Origin: Betaproteobacteria bacterium
GTDB lineage: Bacteria > Pseudomonadota > Gammaproteobacteria > Burkholderiales > Burkholderiaceae
Assembly: GCA_018969885.1 (NCBI GenBank)
Contig: JAGWXN010000240.1
Span: forward strand, 1-5,116
DNA: 5,116 bases
Direction of reading: 5' to 3'
Below, one piece after another: positions 1 to 5,116 of this stretch (its first letter is position 1; each line of letters begins with the position of its first letter). A model generated the notes under the pieces. That model saw nothing but the letters and a program-made list of their open reading frames with translations, did not search any database and was not told where the DNA came from. The translations under genes and the position numbers were made by a program.

Positions 1-786
1 CTGATGCGCGACTTTGGCGCCACCGTGCTGGTGGGCTTCGGTGATTTTTTGCGCAGACTCGCCGAAGTGGCACGCGAGAACGGCATCGAACCCGGACGCG
101 ACATCCGGCTTCGCATGATCACCGGGCATTTGGGCCCCGAGGGCCGCGACCCGATCAGTTCGGTCTGGGGGGGCTGCCCGGTCTATGACTGGTATGGGGT
201 CGGTGATACGGGTCTGATCGCGGGCGAAGGTCCCGACATGGACGGCATGTATGTCATGGAAGATGCGCAGTACCTGGAGCTGATCGACAGCGACAGCGGC
301 GCACCGGTCGCCCCTGGCGAGCGTGGCGACATGGTCTGCACCTGCCTCTATAAAGATGACATCTTTCCCATCATCCGATTCAACACCCATGACGTCACCG
401 AGGAGCTGAGCGGCACCTCATCCATCGGCCTGCCGTTTCGCCGCATCCTGGGCTTTCGTGGCCGCAGCGACAACATGGTGAAGCTGCGCGGCATCAACGT
501 CTATCCCACCGCAATCGGCGCGTTGCTGACCGCCGAGCGCACCGACTACGCGGGCGAGTTTCTCTGCGAGGTCTCGCGCGAGGGTAATCGCGATGAGATG
601 ACGGTATTCGCAGAAGTAAAGGGCCCGATCAACGACACCCTGCGCGCCGACTATGAAGCGCTTCTTCGGGCACGGCTGGGCGTCGAGATGAAAGTCCAGC
701 TCTGCGCGCCGAGCTCGCTCGCCGAGCGCACCGGCGTTGAGTCACGACAAAAGCCGGTCCGTCTGTTCGATCTGCGTAAAAACTGA
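1..786 (+). CDS. Phenylacetate-CoA ligase-like AMP-forming acyl-CoA ligase, C-terminal part (5' end outside window)
   Basis: This is the C-terminal part of an ANL-superfamily adenylating enzyme of the PaaK type, which in this family converts a carboxylic acid, ATP and CoA to acyl-CoA, AMP and PPi in the cytoplasm. The frame is open to the left edge, so about 260 residues are visible; PaaK proteins are usually about 430-440, so roughly 170 residues, including the P-loop (A3), are missing. Numbering from the Met at base 4: YGVGDTG at 64-70 is the A5 motif (PaaK usually has YGxSE, so Asp replaces Glu); an Glu-Asp pair follows at 86-87; RFNTHD at 125-130 holds the ribose-binding Asp (A7); GRSDNMVKLRGINVYP at 153-168 is the hinge/A8 region and is very PaaK-like; Lys250 in QKPVR is the likely A10 catalytic Lys. 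The amidase gene starts 15 nt after its stop. The acid substrate is unknown; aryl acids are typical of the family but this is not proven here. Confidence 0.88.
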   Translation: MMRDFGATVLVGFGDFLRRLAEVARENGIEPGRDIRLRMITGHLGPEGRDPISSVWGGCPVYDWYGVGDTGLIAGEGPDMDGMYVMEDAQYLELIDSDSGAPVAPGERGDMVCTCLYKDDIFPIIRFNTHDVTEELSGTSSIGLPFRRILGFRGRSDNMVKLRGINVYPTAIGALLTAERTDYAGEFLCEVSREGNRDEMTVFAEVKGPINDTLRADYEALLRARLGVEMKVQLCAPSSLAERTGVESRQKPVRLFDLRKN

Positions 787-801
787 TCGGGGGGTTACCG
801 C
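787..801 (+). promoter_or_regulatory. Short intergenic gap with G-rich ribosome-binding site for the amidase
   Basis: The 15 nt between the ligase stop and the amidase ATG contain a run of six G at 789-794, seven nt before the ATG at 802. It is a purine-rich Shine-Dalgarno-like site. There is no room for a promoter, which supports co-transcription of ligase and amidase. Confidence 0.5.
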
Positions 802-2160
802 ATGGATGCTCTCGAATCCCTCTCGGTCGCTGCGCTCGGCCGCGCCTATCGCGCGGGCACGCTCGATCCGGTCGTCGTCACCGAAGCACTGCTCGCACAG
901 GTTGATCGCCGCAACCCGGCGCTCCACGCATTCATTACCGTATCCCATGCCCGTGCGCGCGCCGATGCTCAGGCCAGCCGCGAGCGCTTTCAGGACGGGC
1001 GTCCGCTTGGGCCCCTGGACGGCATTCCGATTGCCATCAAGGACAACGTCGATGTGGCGGGTCTTGCCTGCACAGCCGGTAGTGCTGCGCTTCGCCATCG
1101 CATCCCCGCACACGATGCGCCCGCCGCAGCGCGTCTGCGGGCCGCCGGTTCAGTGCTCCTGGGCAAGCTCAACATGCACGAAGGCGCGCTGGGCGCTACC
1201 ACCGATAACGAAGCATTTGGTCGCTGCATCAATCCCCTCCATGCCGGCCACACCCCGGGTGGTTCGAGCGGCGGATCCGGCGCGGCGGTGGCCGCTGGGC
1301 TCTGCAGTGCCGCAGTCGGTAGCGACACCATGGGGTCGATCCGGATCCCGGCCGCGTATTGCGGTGTGTTCGGCTACAAGCCCGGCAACGATACCGTCCC
1401 CGCTGCGGGCATCGTGCCGCTCTGTCACACCCTCGACGTCGCGGGCCCGCTCGCCACCACTGCAGCCGACTGCGCGGTGATGGCAGCTGTCATGATGGGG
1501 CTCGATGATGTCGCAGCGTCTGCGCCCGCAACTGACTGGAAGGGTGTTGCGATTGGCGTACCTTTGCAGCTTGATCAGGTCACACTCGCGCCTGAAGTCG
1601 CAGAGGGCTTCCGCCGCTTTCTGGCCGAGATGAAACGGCGAGGCGCCCGCGTCGTCCCCATTGATCTCGCGCACTGGGATCCCACCCGCGCACGACGCGC
1701 CGGCCTCCTGGCCAGTGAAGCCGACGCGCTCGCCTGGTGGCGGGCCGAAATCGGCCATGACCTGCCCGGTGTATCCGACACATTTGGCGCCATGCTGCGC
1801 TATCCCGAGCGCGCGGGTCACGACAAGATTGATGCCGCGAGGCAGGTGCTTCATGAACTGCGCGGTCAGGCGGCGGCTGCTTTCCAGGGCGTCGATCTCA
1901 TCGCACTGCCCACCGCGCCGCAGGCAAGTTTTGCGCACGACACGCCAGCGCCCAGCAACCAGGCCGACCTCACCGCGCTTGCCAATTTCTATGCCTGCGG
2001 GGCGTGGGCCATTCCCATCGCGGCCCATCACCGGGCCGTATCGGTACAGCTGATGGCAGCCCCAGGTCGCGATCGCTGGCTGCTATCGTTGGCGCCCGCC
2101 CTGGATGCGCTCGCACCGCGCTCGCACGATTTCGCTCACGCACTCGATCTCAGCAACTGA
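802..2160 (+). CDS. Amidase-signature (AS) family hydrolase
   Basis: This complete 452-residue protein is of normal length for the amidase-signature family, cytoplasmic serine hydrolases that cleave amide C-N bonds to acid plus ammonia or amine. The Ser-cisSer-Lys triad is visible: Lys80 in AIKDN, Ser155 in TPGGSSGGSG (151-160) and nucleophile Ser179 in SDTMGSIRIP (174-183). The spacings (75 and 24 residues) equal those of the fatty acid amide hydrolase triad Lys142-Ser217-Ser241. PAAYCGVFGYKP follows, as is usual. One oddity is Met177 where most members have the second-last Gly of DxGGS. The C-terminal third is less conserved, with NFYACGAWAIP near 398-408 in place of the common N-x-x-GxPA-x-x-P segment. 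The start ATG has a G-rich site upstream and the N-terminal helix (SVAALGRAYRAGTLDPVVVTEALL) is typical, so the start is sound. No signal peptide is seen. The substrate is unknown; GatA is unlikely because no gatB or gatC is present and the C-terminus is divergent. It lies between a CoA ligase and a GAF protein on the same strand. Confidence 0.93.
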   Translation: MDALESLSVAALGRAYRAGTLDPVVVTEALLAQVDRRNPALHAFITVSHARARADAQASRERFQDGRPLGPLDGIPIAIKDNVDVAGLACTAGSAALRHRIPAHDAPAAARLRAAGSVLLGKLNMHEGALGATTDNEAFGRCINPLHAGHTPGGSSGGSGAAVAAGLCSAAVGSDTMGSIRIPAAYCGVFGYKPGNDTVPAAGIVPLCHTLDVAGPLATTAADCAVMAAVMMGLDDVAASAPATDWKGVAIGVPLQLDQVTLAPEVAEGFRRFLAEMKRRGARVVPIDLAHWDPTRARRAGLLASEADALAWWRAEIGHDLPGVSDTFGAMLRYPERAGHDKIDAARQVLHELRGQAAAAFQGVDLIALPTAPQASFAHDTPAPSNQADLTALANFYACGAWAIPIAAHHRAVSVQLMAAPGRDRWLLSLAPALDALAPRSHDFAHALDLSN

Positions 2161-2203
2161 GGCGTGACAGGGCCGTCAGACCGCTTGGTGTTCCAGAATT
2201 TAC

Positions 2204-2216
2204 GGAGATGATCACA
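2204..2216 (+). promoter_or_regulatory. Ribosome-binding site that decides the GAF protein start
   Basis: GGAG at 2204-2207 lies 9 nt before the ATG at 2217 but directly abuts another in-frame ATG at 2208. Spacing favours initiation at 2217, giving MSSSPP as the N-terminus. The frame stays open upstream to 2004, but that part overlaps the amidase and is not GAF-like. Confidence 0.6.
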
Positions 2217-2876
2217 ATGAGTTCCAGCCCGCCCACCACCACGCCGTCGGCTTCGACTCGCGCCGTGATCGACCCCGCGCAGTGGTTCAGTACGCTCGCC
2301 GAAGCCACTGCGGCTGCTGCCAGCGCCCCGGATCCCGAGGCCATGGTCCGCGCTCTGATCGCGCCCACGCTTGCGATCGCAGGCGATCGCGAGGCGTGGA
2401 CGCGACCCGGCAGCCTGAAGGCGGGCGAAAAGCAGTTCTATGTCGGCGGCTGCTTTGTCGTCACCCCCGATGAGGCCTGGCACATGCTGGTGGGCAACGT
2501 AGGCTTTCCGCCCGAGCAGCGGCGCCTGATGATCCCGATCGACGGCGGTCACCCCGCTCATGTTCGCGACACGCGCGCTCCGCTGCTGCTTGCCAACACG
2601 GATGAACACGGGGATTTCAAACAGTATCTGAAGACCTCGCGCATGGGCTCATCCATCTACGCGCCCATGTTGTGCGGCGGGCGCTTCATCGGTCAGCTGA
2701 TCATGGCCTCGCAGGCACGCAACACTTTCTCGCAGCAGGACCTCGACATGCTGCGGGTGCTCGCCACGCAGGCCGCCTCGCTCTGGGTAGCGATGAACGG
2801 TCCCGAATGGCTGGGGCGCAACTACCCCCCGGCCGACGCGTTCAAAGTCACCCAGGAGGGCGTTGACGCTCGATAA
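2217..2876 (+). CDS. GAF domain-only protein, putative small-molecule sensor
   Basis: This is a 219-residue soluble protein. The first 20 residues are Ser/Thr/Pro-rich and probably disordered; a helical Ala-rich stretch (about 20-58) follows; residues about 78-192 look like a single GAF domain. The best-supported part is its C-terminal half: MGSSIYAPMLCGGRFIGQLIMAS (143-165), the usual GAF strand-turn-strand, then the closing helix FSQQDLDMLRVLATQAASLW (171-190). GAF domains bind small ligands such as cyclic nucleotides, tetrapyrroles or metabolites and usually sit next to an output domain. No histidine kinase, GGDEF, AAA+ or helix-turn-helix part is present, so it would have to act through a partner or be a binding protein. 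Cysteines at 79 and 153 are the only ones seen; neither lies in a clear fRMsr active-site pattern. It follows the amidase by 56 nt on the same strand and is probably the last gene of that operon, ahead of a hairpin at 2906. Domain call confident, role unknown. Confidence 0.82.
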   Translation: MSSSPPTTTPSASTRAVIDPAQWFSTLAEATAAAASAPDPEAMVRALIAPTLAIAGDREAWTRPGSLKAGEKQFYVGGCFVVTPDEAWHMLVGNVGFPPEQRRLMIPIDGGHPAHVRDTRAPLLLANTDEHGDFKQYLKTSRMGSSIYAPMLCGGRFIGQLIMASQARNTFSQQDLDMLRVLATQAASLWVAMNGPEWLGRNYPPADAFKVTQEGVDAR

Positions 2877-2905
2877 TCGGGCAAGCGGACTCACCCGTCC
2901 GGCAC

Positions 2906-2929
2906 GCGGGCGCCCTCCGGGCGCCACGC
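2906..2929. terminator. GC-rich hairpin between convergent genes, possible bidirectional terminator
   Basis: A perfect 7-bp stem GGCGCCC (2909-2915) / GGGCGCC (2919-2925) closes a 3-nt TCC loop. With A2926 bulged, three more pairs (2906-2908 with 2927-2929) extend it. It sits in the 54-nt gap between the GAF gene stop (2876) and the stop of the leftward deacetylase-like gene (2931), where a shared terminator is expected. Neither side has a T tract, so classical Rho-independent termination is uncertain; it may instead protect 3' ends. Confidence 0.5.
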
Positions 2930-2930
2930 A

Positions 2931-3803
2931 TCATTCAACCGGATTCAGCTTTGCGAAATGCCGCGCGATCGCGAGACGGCTGGTCACCCACACGTCGCCG
3001 CGGCTCTTCACATGCTGCATGAATCGCTCAAGCGCACCGATGCGTCCCGGGCGACCGATGATCCGCAGATGAAGACCCAGATTCATGATGCCGGGGCGAT
3101 CACGTCCCTCGCTGTAGAGCTGCTCAAAAGTATCCACCGCATAGTCAAGCCAAAGCTGCGGCGTGTAGCCGGGCGCGAGCCAGAACTTCATGTCGTTGGT
3201 GTCGAGCGCATAAGGCACGATCACGATGCCACGGCGCTTGCCGTCTGAGGTCTCGACAAACTCCCAGCGCGGGCGATCGTCCGAGTAATCGTCCATGTGG
3301 TATTCATAGCCCGCCTCGACCAGCAGACGCCGCGTATTGTCGGTGAGCAGATAGCGGGACAGCCAACCATAGGGCCTGCGCCCGGTCGTGCGCTCGATGC
3401 TGTCGGTGGCGGCGCGAATGAATTCGCGCTCCCGGTCTTCCTTGTACGAAAACTGATGCACCCAGCGGTGACCGTGGCTGCATACCTCATGACCCGCGGC
3501 GGCCACCGCACGAGCGAGCTCGGGTGCCTTCTCCAGCGCCACGGCGGCTGCGGTGAACGTGCATTCGAATCCGAACCGATCGAGGAGCTTCATGACACGA
3601 GGCGCACCGGCCCGAATGCCATAGAGATAATTGCTTTCGTTACCGTAGTTGCGAATCGGGATCTTGAGCGCAACGCCTAGTTCATCCACCGGTTCGGGCG
3701 CCTTGTCGCCGGAGGCAATGCTCTGCTCCGAGCCCTCCTCAACATTGACGACAAACGACATCGCCAGACGCTCGTCGCGCGGCAGTGTGAAACGATCACT
3801 CAT
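2931..3803 (-). CDS. PuuE-like polysaccharide deacetylase-fold protein (NodB/CE4-type hydrolase)
   Basis: This 290-residue soluble protein lacks a signal peptide and resembles the cytoplasmic clade that contains PuuE allantoinase and Helicobacter pylori PgdA. The family signs in order are VNVEEGSE at 19-26 (catalytic-acid strand; PuuE-type proteins also have an EEG sequence here), NESNYLYGIRAGAPRVMKLLDRFG at 55-78, GHEVCSHGHRWVH at 104-116 (metal/catalytic His region), PYGWLSRYLLTDNT (active-site loop), LGLHLRIIGRPGR at 242-254 with His245, and a closing DVWVTSRLAIARHF. Classical CE4 deacetylases have Asp-Asp and a His-x-x-x-His metal set; here Glu22-Glu23 and His110-Gly-His-Arg-Trp replace them, as in PuuE-like enzymes, so a C-N hydrolase acting on a small molecule such as a ureide is more likely than a glycan deacetylase. 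The start ATG is fixed by AGGAGG six bases upstream; the frame extends further up but without family similarity. It probably has its own promoter. Allantoinase activity is a guess: no other ureide gene is in view. Confidence 0.85.
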   Translation of the reverse strand: MSDRFTLPRDERLAMSFVVNVEEGSEQSIASGDKAPEPVDELGVALKIPIRNYGNESNYLYGIRAGAPRVMKLLDRFGFECTFTAAAVALEKAPELARAVAAAGHEVCSHGHRWVHQFSYKEDREREFIRAATDSIERTTGRRPYGWLSRYLLTDNTRRLLVEAGYEYHMDDYSDDRPRWEFVETSDGKRRGIVIVPYALDTNDMKFWLAPGYTPQLWLDYAVDTFEQLYSEGRDRPGIMNLGLHLRIIGRPGRIGALERFMQHVKSRGDVWVTSRLAIARHFAKLNPVE

Positions 3804-3809
3804 CGATAG

Positions 3810-3815
3810 CCTCCT
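3810..3815 (-). promoter_or_regulatory. Strong ribosome-binding site of the PuuE-like gene
   Basis: On the minus strand a full AGGAGG lies six nt before the ATG whose complement is at 3801-3803. This is the best Shine-Dalgarno sequence in the window and fixes the start, giving an N-terminus MSDRFTLP. Confidence 0.85.
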
Positions 3816-3843
3816 CAGGCAGCGGCATGCTTGAACGCCCGGC

Positions 3844-3872
3844 ACCTTAGGGGGGAGGCGCCCACGCGTCAA
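3844..3872 (-). promoter_or_regulatory. Putative sigma-70 promoter of the PuuE-like gene
   Basis: Reading the minus strand, TTGACG (complement of 3867-3872; five of six to the -35 consensus) is followed after exactly 17 nt by TAAGGT (complement of 3844-3849), which keeps the first, second and last bases of the -10 consensus. Transcription would start near 3837, leaving a leader of about 34 nt with the AGGAGG site inside it. The position, between a MATE-end hairpin and this gene, is where a promoter is needed. The weak middle of the -10 box suggests moderate strength or activator help. Confidence 0.55.
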
Positions 3873-3880
3873 GCGCTGCT

Positions 3881-3920
3881 GGCGCGCCCGCCGTCTCACG
3901 CTCCGTCGGCAGAGCGCGCC
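3881..3920. repeat. Inverted repeat upstream of the putative promoter
   Basis: GGCGCGC at 3881-3887 and its exact complement GCGCGCC at 3914-3920 are separated by 26 nt. The near arm begins 8 nt upstream of the proposed -35 box (3867-3872). An 8-base direct repeat TCGGCAGA also occurs at 3906-3913 and 3922-3929. These could be operator half-sites or an alternative fold of the hairpin region, but short GC repeats arise readily by chance in such DNA. Confidence 0.25.
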
Positions 3921-3923
3921 TTC

Positions 3924-3952
3924 GGCAGACCGCCCGGCGCGGCGAGTCTGCC
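3924..3952 (-). terminator. Hairpin directly after the MATE stop codon, putative terminator or 3'-end structure
   Basis: GGCAGAC (3924-3930) pairs with GTCTGCC (3946-3952), and inside it CGCC (3931-3934) pairs with GGCG (3941-3944). This leaves one bulged base (A3945) and a 6-nt loop, an 11-bp GC-rich stem. On the minus strand it begins at the base after the MATE TAG (3953-3955). No U tract follows, so it may be Rho-assisted or a stabilising 3' hairpin. It separates MATE from the downstream promoter. Confidence 0.55.
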
Positions 3953-5116
3953 CTAACGCCAGCGAGTGAACCGGACCGCAATCGCGCAACCGGCCGCGTA
4001 GACGCACATGCCGCAGGCCACCAGCGCGAAATAGGTCCAGAGCGGCGCCTGCGCGCGATGGAGGAGCCAGCCCACGCCCAGCACCATCAGAAGGCGGACC
4101 GTGGCGGCGATGACGGGCCCCGCGATCCGCCCCGAGCCCTGCGCAGCGAAATAGAGCGTGAGGCCAAACCCGAACAGCCCGAACACGGGCCCCACCCAGC
4201 GCAGCTGGGTGGCCGCAGCGGTCAGCACCTGCGGGTCATCGCTAAAGAGATCGGTCCAGACCCAGGGAAACGCCGCCACCAGCAGCCCGATCACGCTCAG
4301 GTTCACCAGCGAGACGCTGGCCGCGGTCCAGGCCACCCGTCGCGCCCGCTCGATGAGCCCCGCCCCGATCGCCATGCCCACCATGGGAACCGCCGCCACA
4401 CCGATGCCAAATGAGATCGGAATCAGCAGAAACTCAAGCCGCTGCCCAATCCCGTAGCCCGCCAGCACCTCCGTGCCAAACGGCGCGATCAGCGCGGTGC
4501 AGATCAGCATGGTGACAATCGCCTGAGTGGGCGACAGGCAAGCGACCGCGCCCACTTTGAGGATATCGGCAAAGAGCGGCCACCGAAGCGGCGTATCCGA
4601 GAACCGCAGGCGCAGCCGCTCACGGCCCGAGCTGAGCCGTTTCACCAGCCAGAGCGCGCCCAGGCCATAGCCGGCAAGCGTTCCGCATGCCACACCTCCC
4701 AGCCCCAGTAACGGAAACGGCCCCAGCCCCAGTCCGAGTACCGCCCCCACCGCAATCTGCACCAGGGACGTGACCACCACCAGCCGGGCCGGCAGCACCA
4801 TGTTGCCCGTGCCCCGCACCACCGACAACTGGGCGTTCATGAGCCACACCAGCGGCGCGCCCGCAAACAGCACCCAGCCGTAATGGATCGCTTCCGAGAG
4901 CACCTCCTCGCGACCGCCCAGGAGCGCATAGAGCATGGGTCCCAGGCTAAGCATCAGCAGCATGTGCAGCACCCCACTCACCAGCCCGATCACGCAGGCA
5001 TGAAGCGCAAGCGCCTCGGCGCGAGCGAGATCATTGGCACCCAGCGCGCGAGAGATGGCTGACGACACGCCGCCCCCCATGGCCCCGGAAGACAGCATCT
5101 GAACCAGCATGCCGAA
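3953..5116 (-). CDS. MATE-family efflux transporter (5' end outside window)
   Basis: This is an inner-membrane multidrug and toxic compound extrusion antiporter, in this family driven by Na+ or H+. The reading frame remains open to the right edge (Phe-Gly before the first visible Met at 5110), and about 60 N-terminal residues with the first membrane helix are missing compared with the usual 440-460. Numbering from that Met: SSAISRALGANDLARAEALAL (16-36) is the typical N-lobe MATE signature at the end of TM2; its C-lobe counterpart is VPMVGMAIGAGLIERARRVAW (241-261), showing the internal two-fold duplication. RGTGNMVLPA (99-108) is the conserved loop after TM4. Hydrophobic segments are visible at about 32-60, 78-97, 109-130, 134-155, 183-210, 215-240, 262-282, 304-323, 328-350 and 358-378, consistent with the last ten or so of 12 helices. 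The substrate cannot be told; NorM versus DinF subfamily is not decided. It is upstream of the PuuE-like gene on the same strand but separated by a hairpin and a putative promoter. Confidence 0.92.
   Translation of the reverse strand, partial: FGMLVQMLSSGAMGGGVSSAISRALGANDLARAEALALHACVIGLVSGVLHMLLMLSLGPMLYALLGGREEVLSEAIHYGWVLFAGAPLVWLMNAQLSVVRGTGNMVLPARLVVVTSLVQIAVGAVLGLGLGPFPLLGLGGVACGTLAGYGLGALWLVKRLSSGRERLRLRFSDTPLRWPLFADILKVGAVACLSPTQAIVTMLICTALIAPFGTEVLAGYGIGQRLEFLLIPISFGIGVAAVPMVGMAIGAGLIERARRVAWTAASVSLVNLSVIGLLVAAFPWVWTDLFSDDPQVLTAAATQLRWVGPVFGLFGFGLTLYFAAQGSGRIAGPVIAATVRLLMVLGVGWLLHRAQAPLWTYFALVACGMCVYAAGCAIAVRFTRWR

Noticed and set aside
737..1480. A 247-codon plus-strand frame overlapping the ligase end and the amidase.
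   Set aside because: The translation is dominated by Ser, Arg, Pro and Ala without domain signs, typical of an out-of-frame shadow.
1150..2031. A long open frame of 293 codons on the minus strand inside the amidase gene.
   Set aside because: It is the complement-frame shadow of a high-GC gene with strong family motifs on the plus strand; its translation is Arg/Gly/Cys-rich with no recognisable domain.
802..2160. The amidase as GatA, the glutamyl-tRNA amidotransferase A subunit.
   Set aside because: There is no gatB or gatC beside it, the C-terminal third is divergent, and the neighbours are a CoA ligase and a GAF protein.
2004..2216. An upstream in-frame extension of the GAF protein to a Met inside the amidase gene.
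   Set aside because: The extension overlaps the conserved amidase C-terminus, reads as low-complexity Arg/Ser sequence, and the GGAG site supports the ATG at 2217.
2373..2390. HIP1-type octamers as a sign of cyanobacterial origin.
   Set aside because: Four copies in one stretch are too few, and base composition and gene content fit a high-GC proteobacterium at least as well.
3297..3680. Plus-strand open frames inside the deacetylase-like gene.
   Set aside because: They are antisense shadows; all family motifs lie on the minus strand.
3804..4007. An upstream in-frame extension of the PuuE-like protein through the intergenic gap into the MATE end.
   Set aside because: It is Arg-rich, runs over the hairpin and promoter elements, and the strong AGGAGG points to the ATG at 3801-3803.
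1..5116. Mobile element, CRISPR, tRNA/rRNA, or a defence or biosynthetic system.
   Set aside because: No transposase, integrase, regularly spaced repeats, cloverleaf RNA or nuclease/helicase motifs were seen; the genes are ordinary metabolic and transport families.

Overview
The window is GC-rich, densely coding DNA with mostly G/C third codon positions and short intergenic gaps. This fits a high-GC member of the Pseudomonadota (alpha- or betaproteobacterial in style), but nothing here fixes the genus. There are five protein genes, two of them cut by the window edges. I see no RNA gene, CRISPR array, insertion sequence or phage gene.

Left block (1-2876, + strand). Three genes run in the same direction with gaps of 15 and 56 nt and probably form one operon: the C-terminal part of a phenylacetate-CoA ligase-like adenylating enzyme (its N-terminal part is off the left edge), a complete amidase-signature hydrolase with an intact Lys-Ser-Ser triad, and a 219-residue protein whose only recognisable domain is GAF. 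An economical reading is a small catabolic module: the amidase frees a carboxylic acid from an amide, the ligase activates that acid (or a related one) as its CoA thioester, and the GAF protein senses or binds a small molecule of the pathway. The substrate cannot be read from the sequence.

Middle (2877-2930). The left block meets a minus-strand block tail to tail. The 54-nt gap holds a strong GC hairpin that could end transcription from both sides.

Right block (2931-5116, - strand). Transcribed leftward, a MATE-family multidrug/metabolite exporter (N-terminus off the right edge) comes first, then a 290-residue polysaccharide-deacetylase-fold protein that looks like the PuuE allantoinase-type clade. 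The 149-nt gap between them is well organised. An 11-bp hairpin abuts the MATE stop codon, followed by a TTGACG-17 nt-TAAGGT sigma-70-type promoter and an AGGAGG ribosome site six bases before the deacetylase ATG. The deacetylase-like gene is therefore probably its own transcription unit rather than the second gene of a MATE operon.

No clearly new system is evident. The points most worth a second look are the remodelled metal site of the PuuE-like protein, the Met inside the amidase nucleophile motif, and the ligase-amidase-GAF gene set as a possible uncharacterised pathway.
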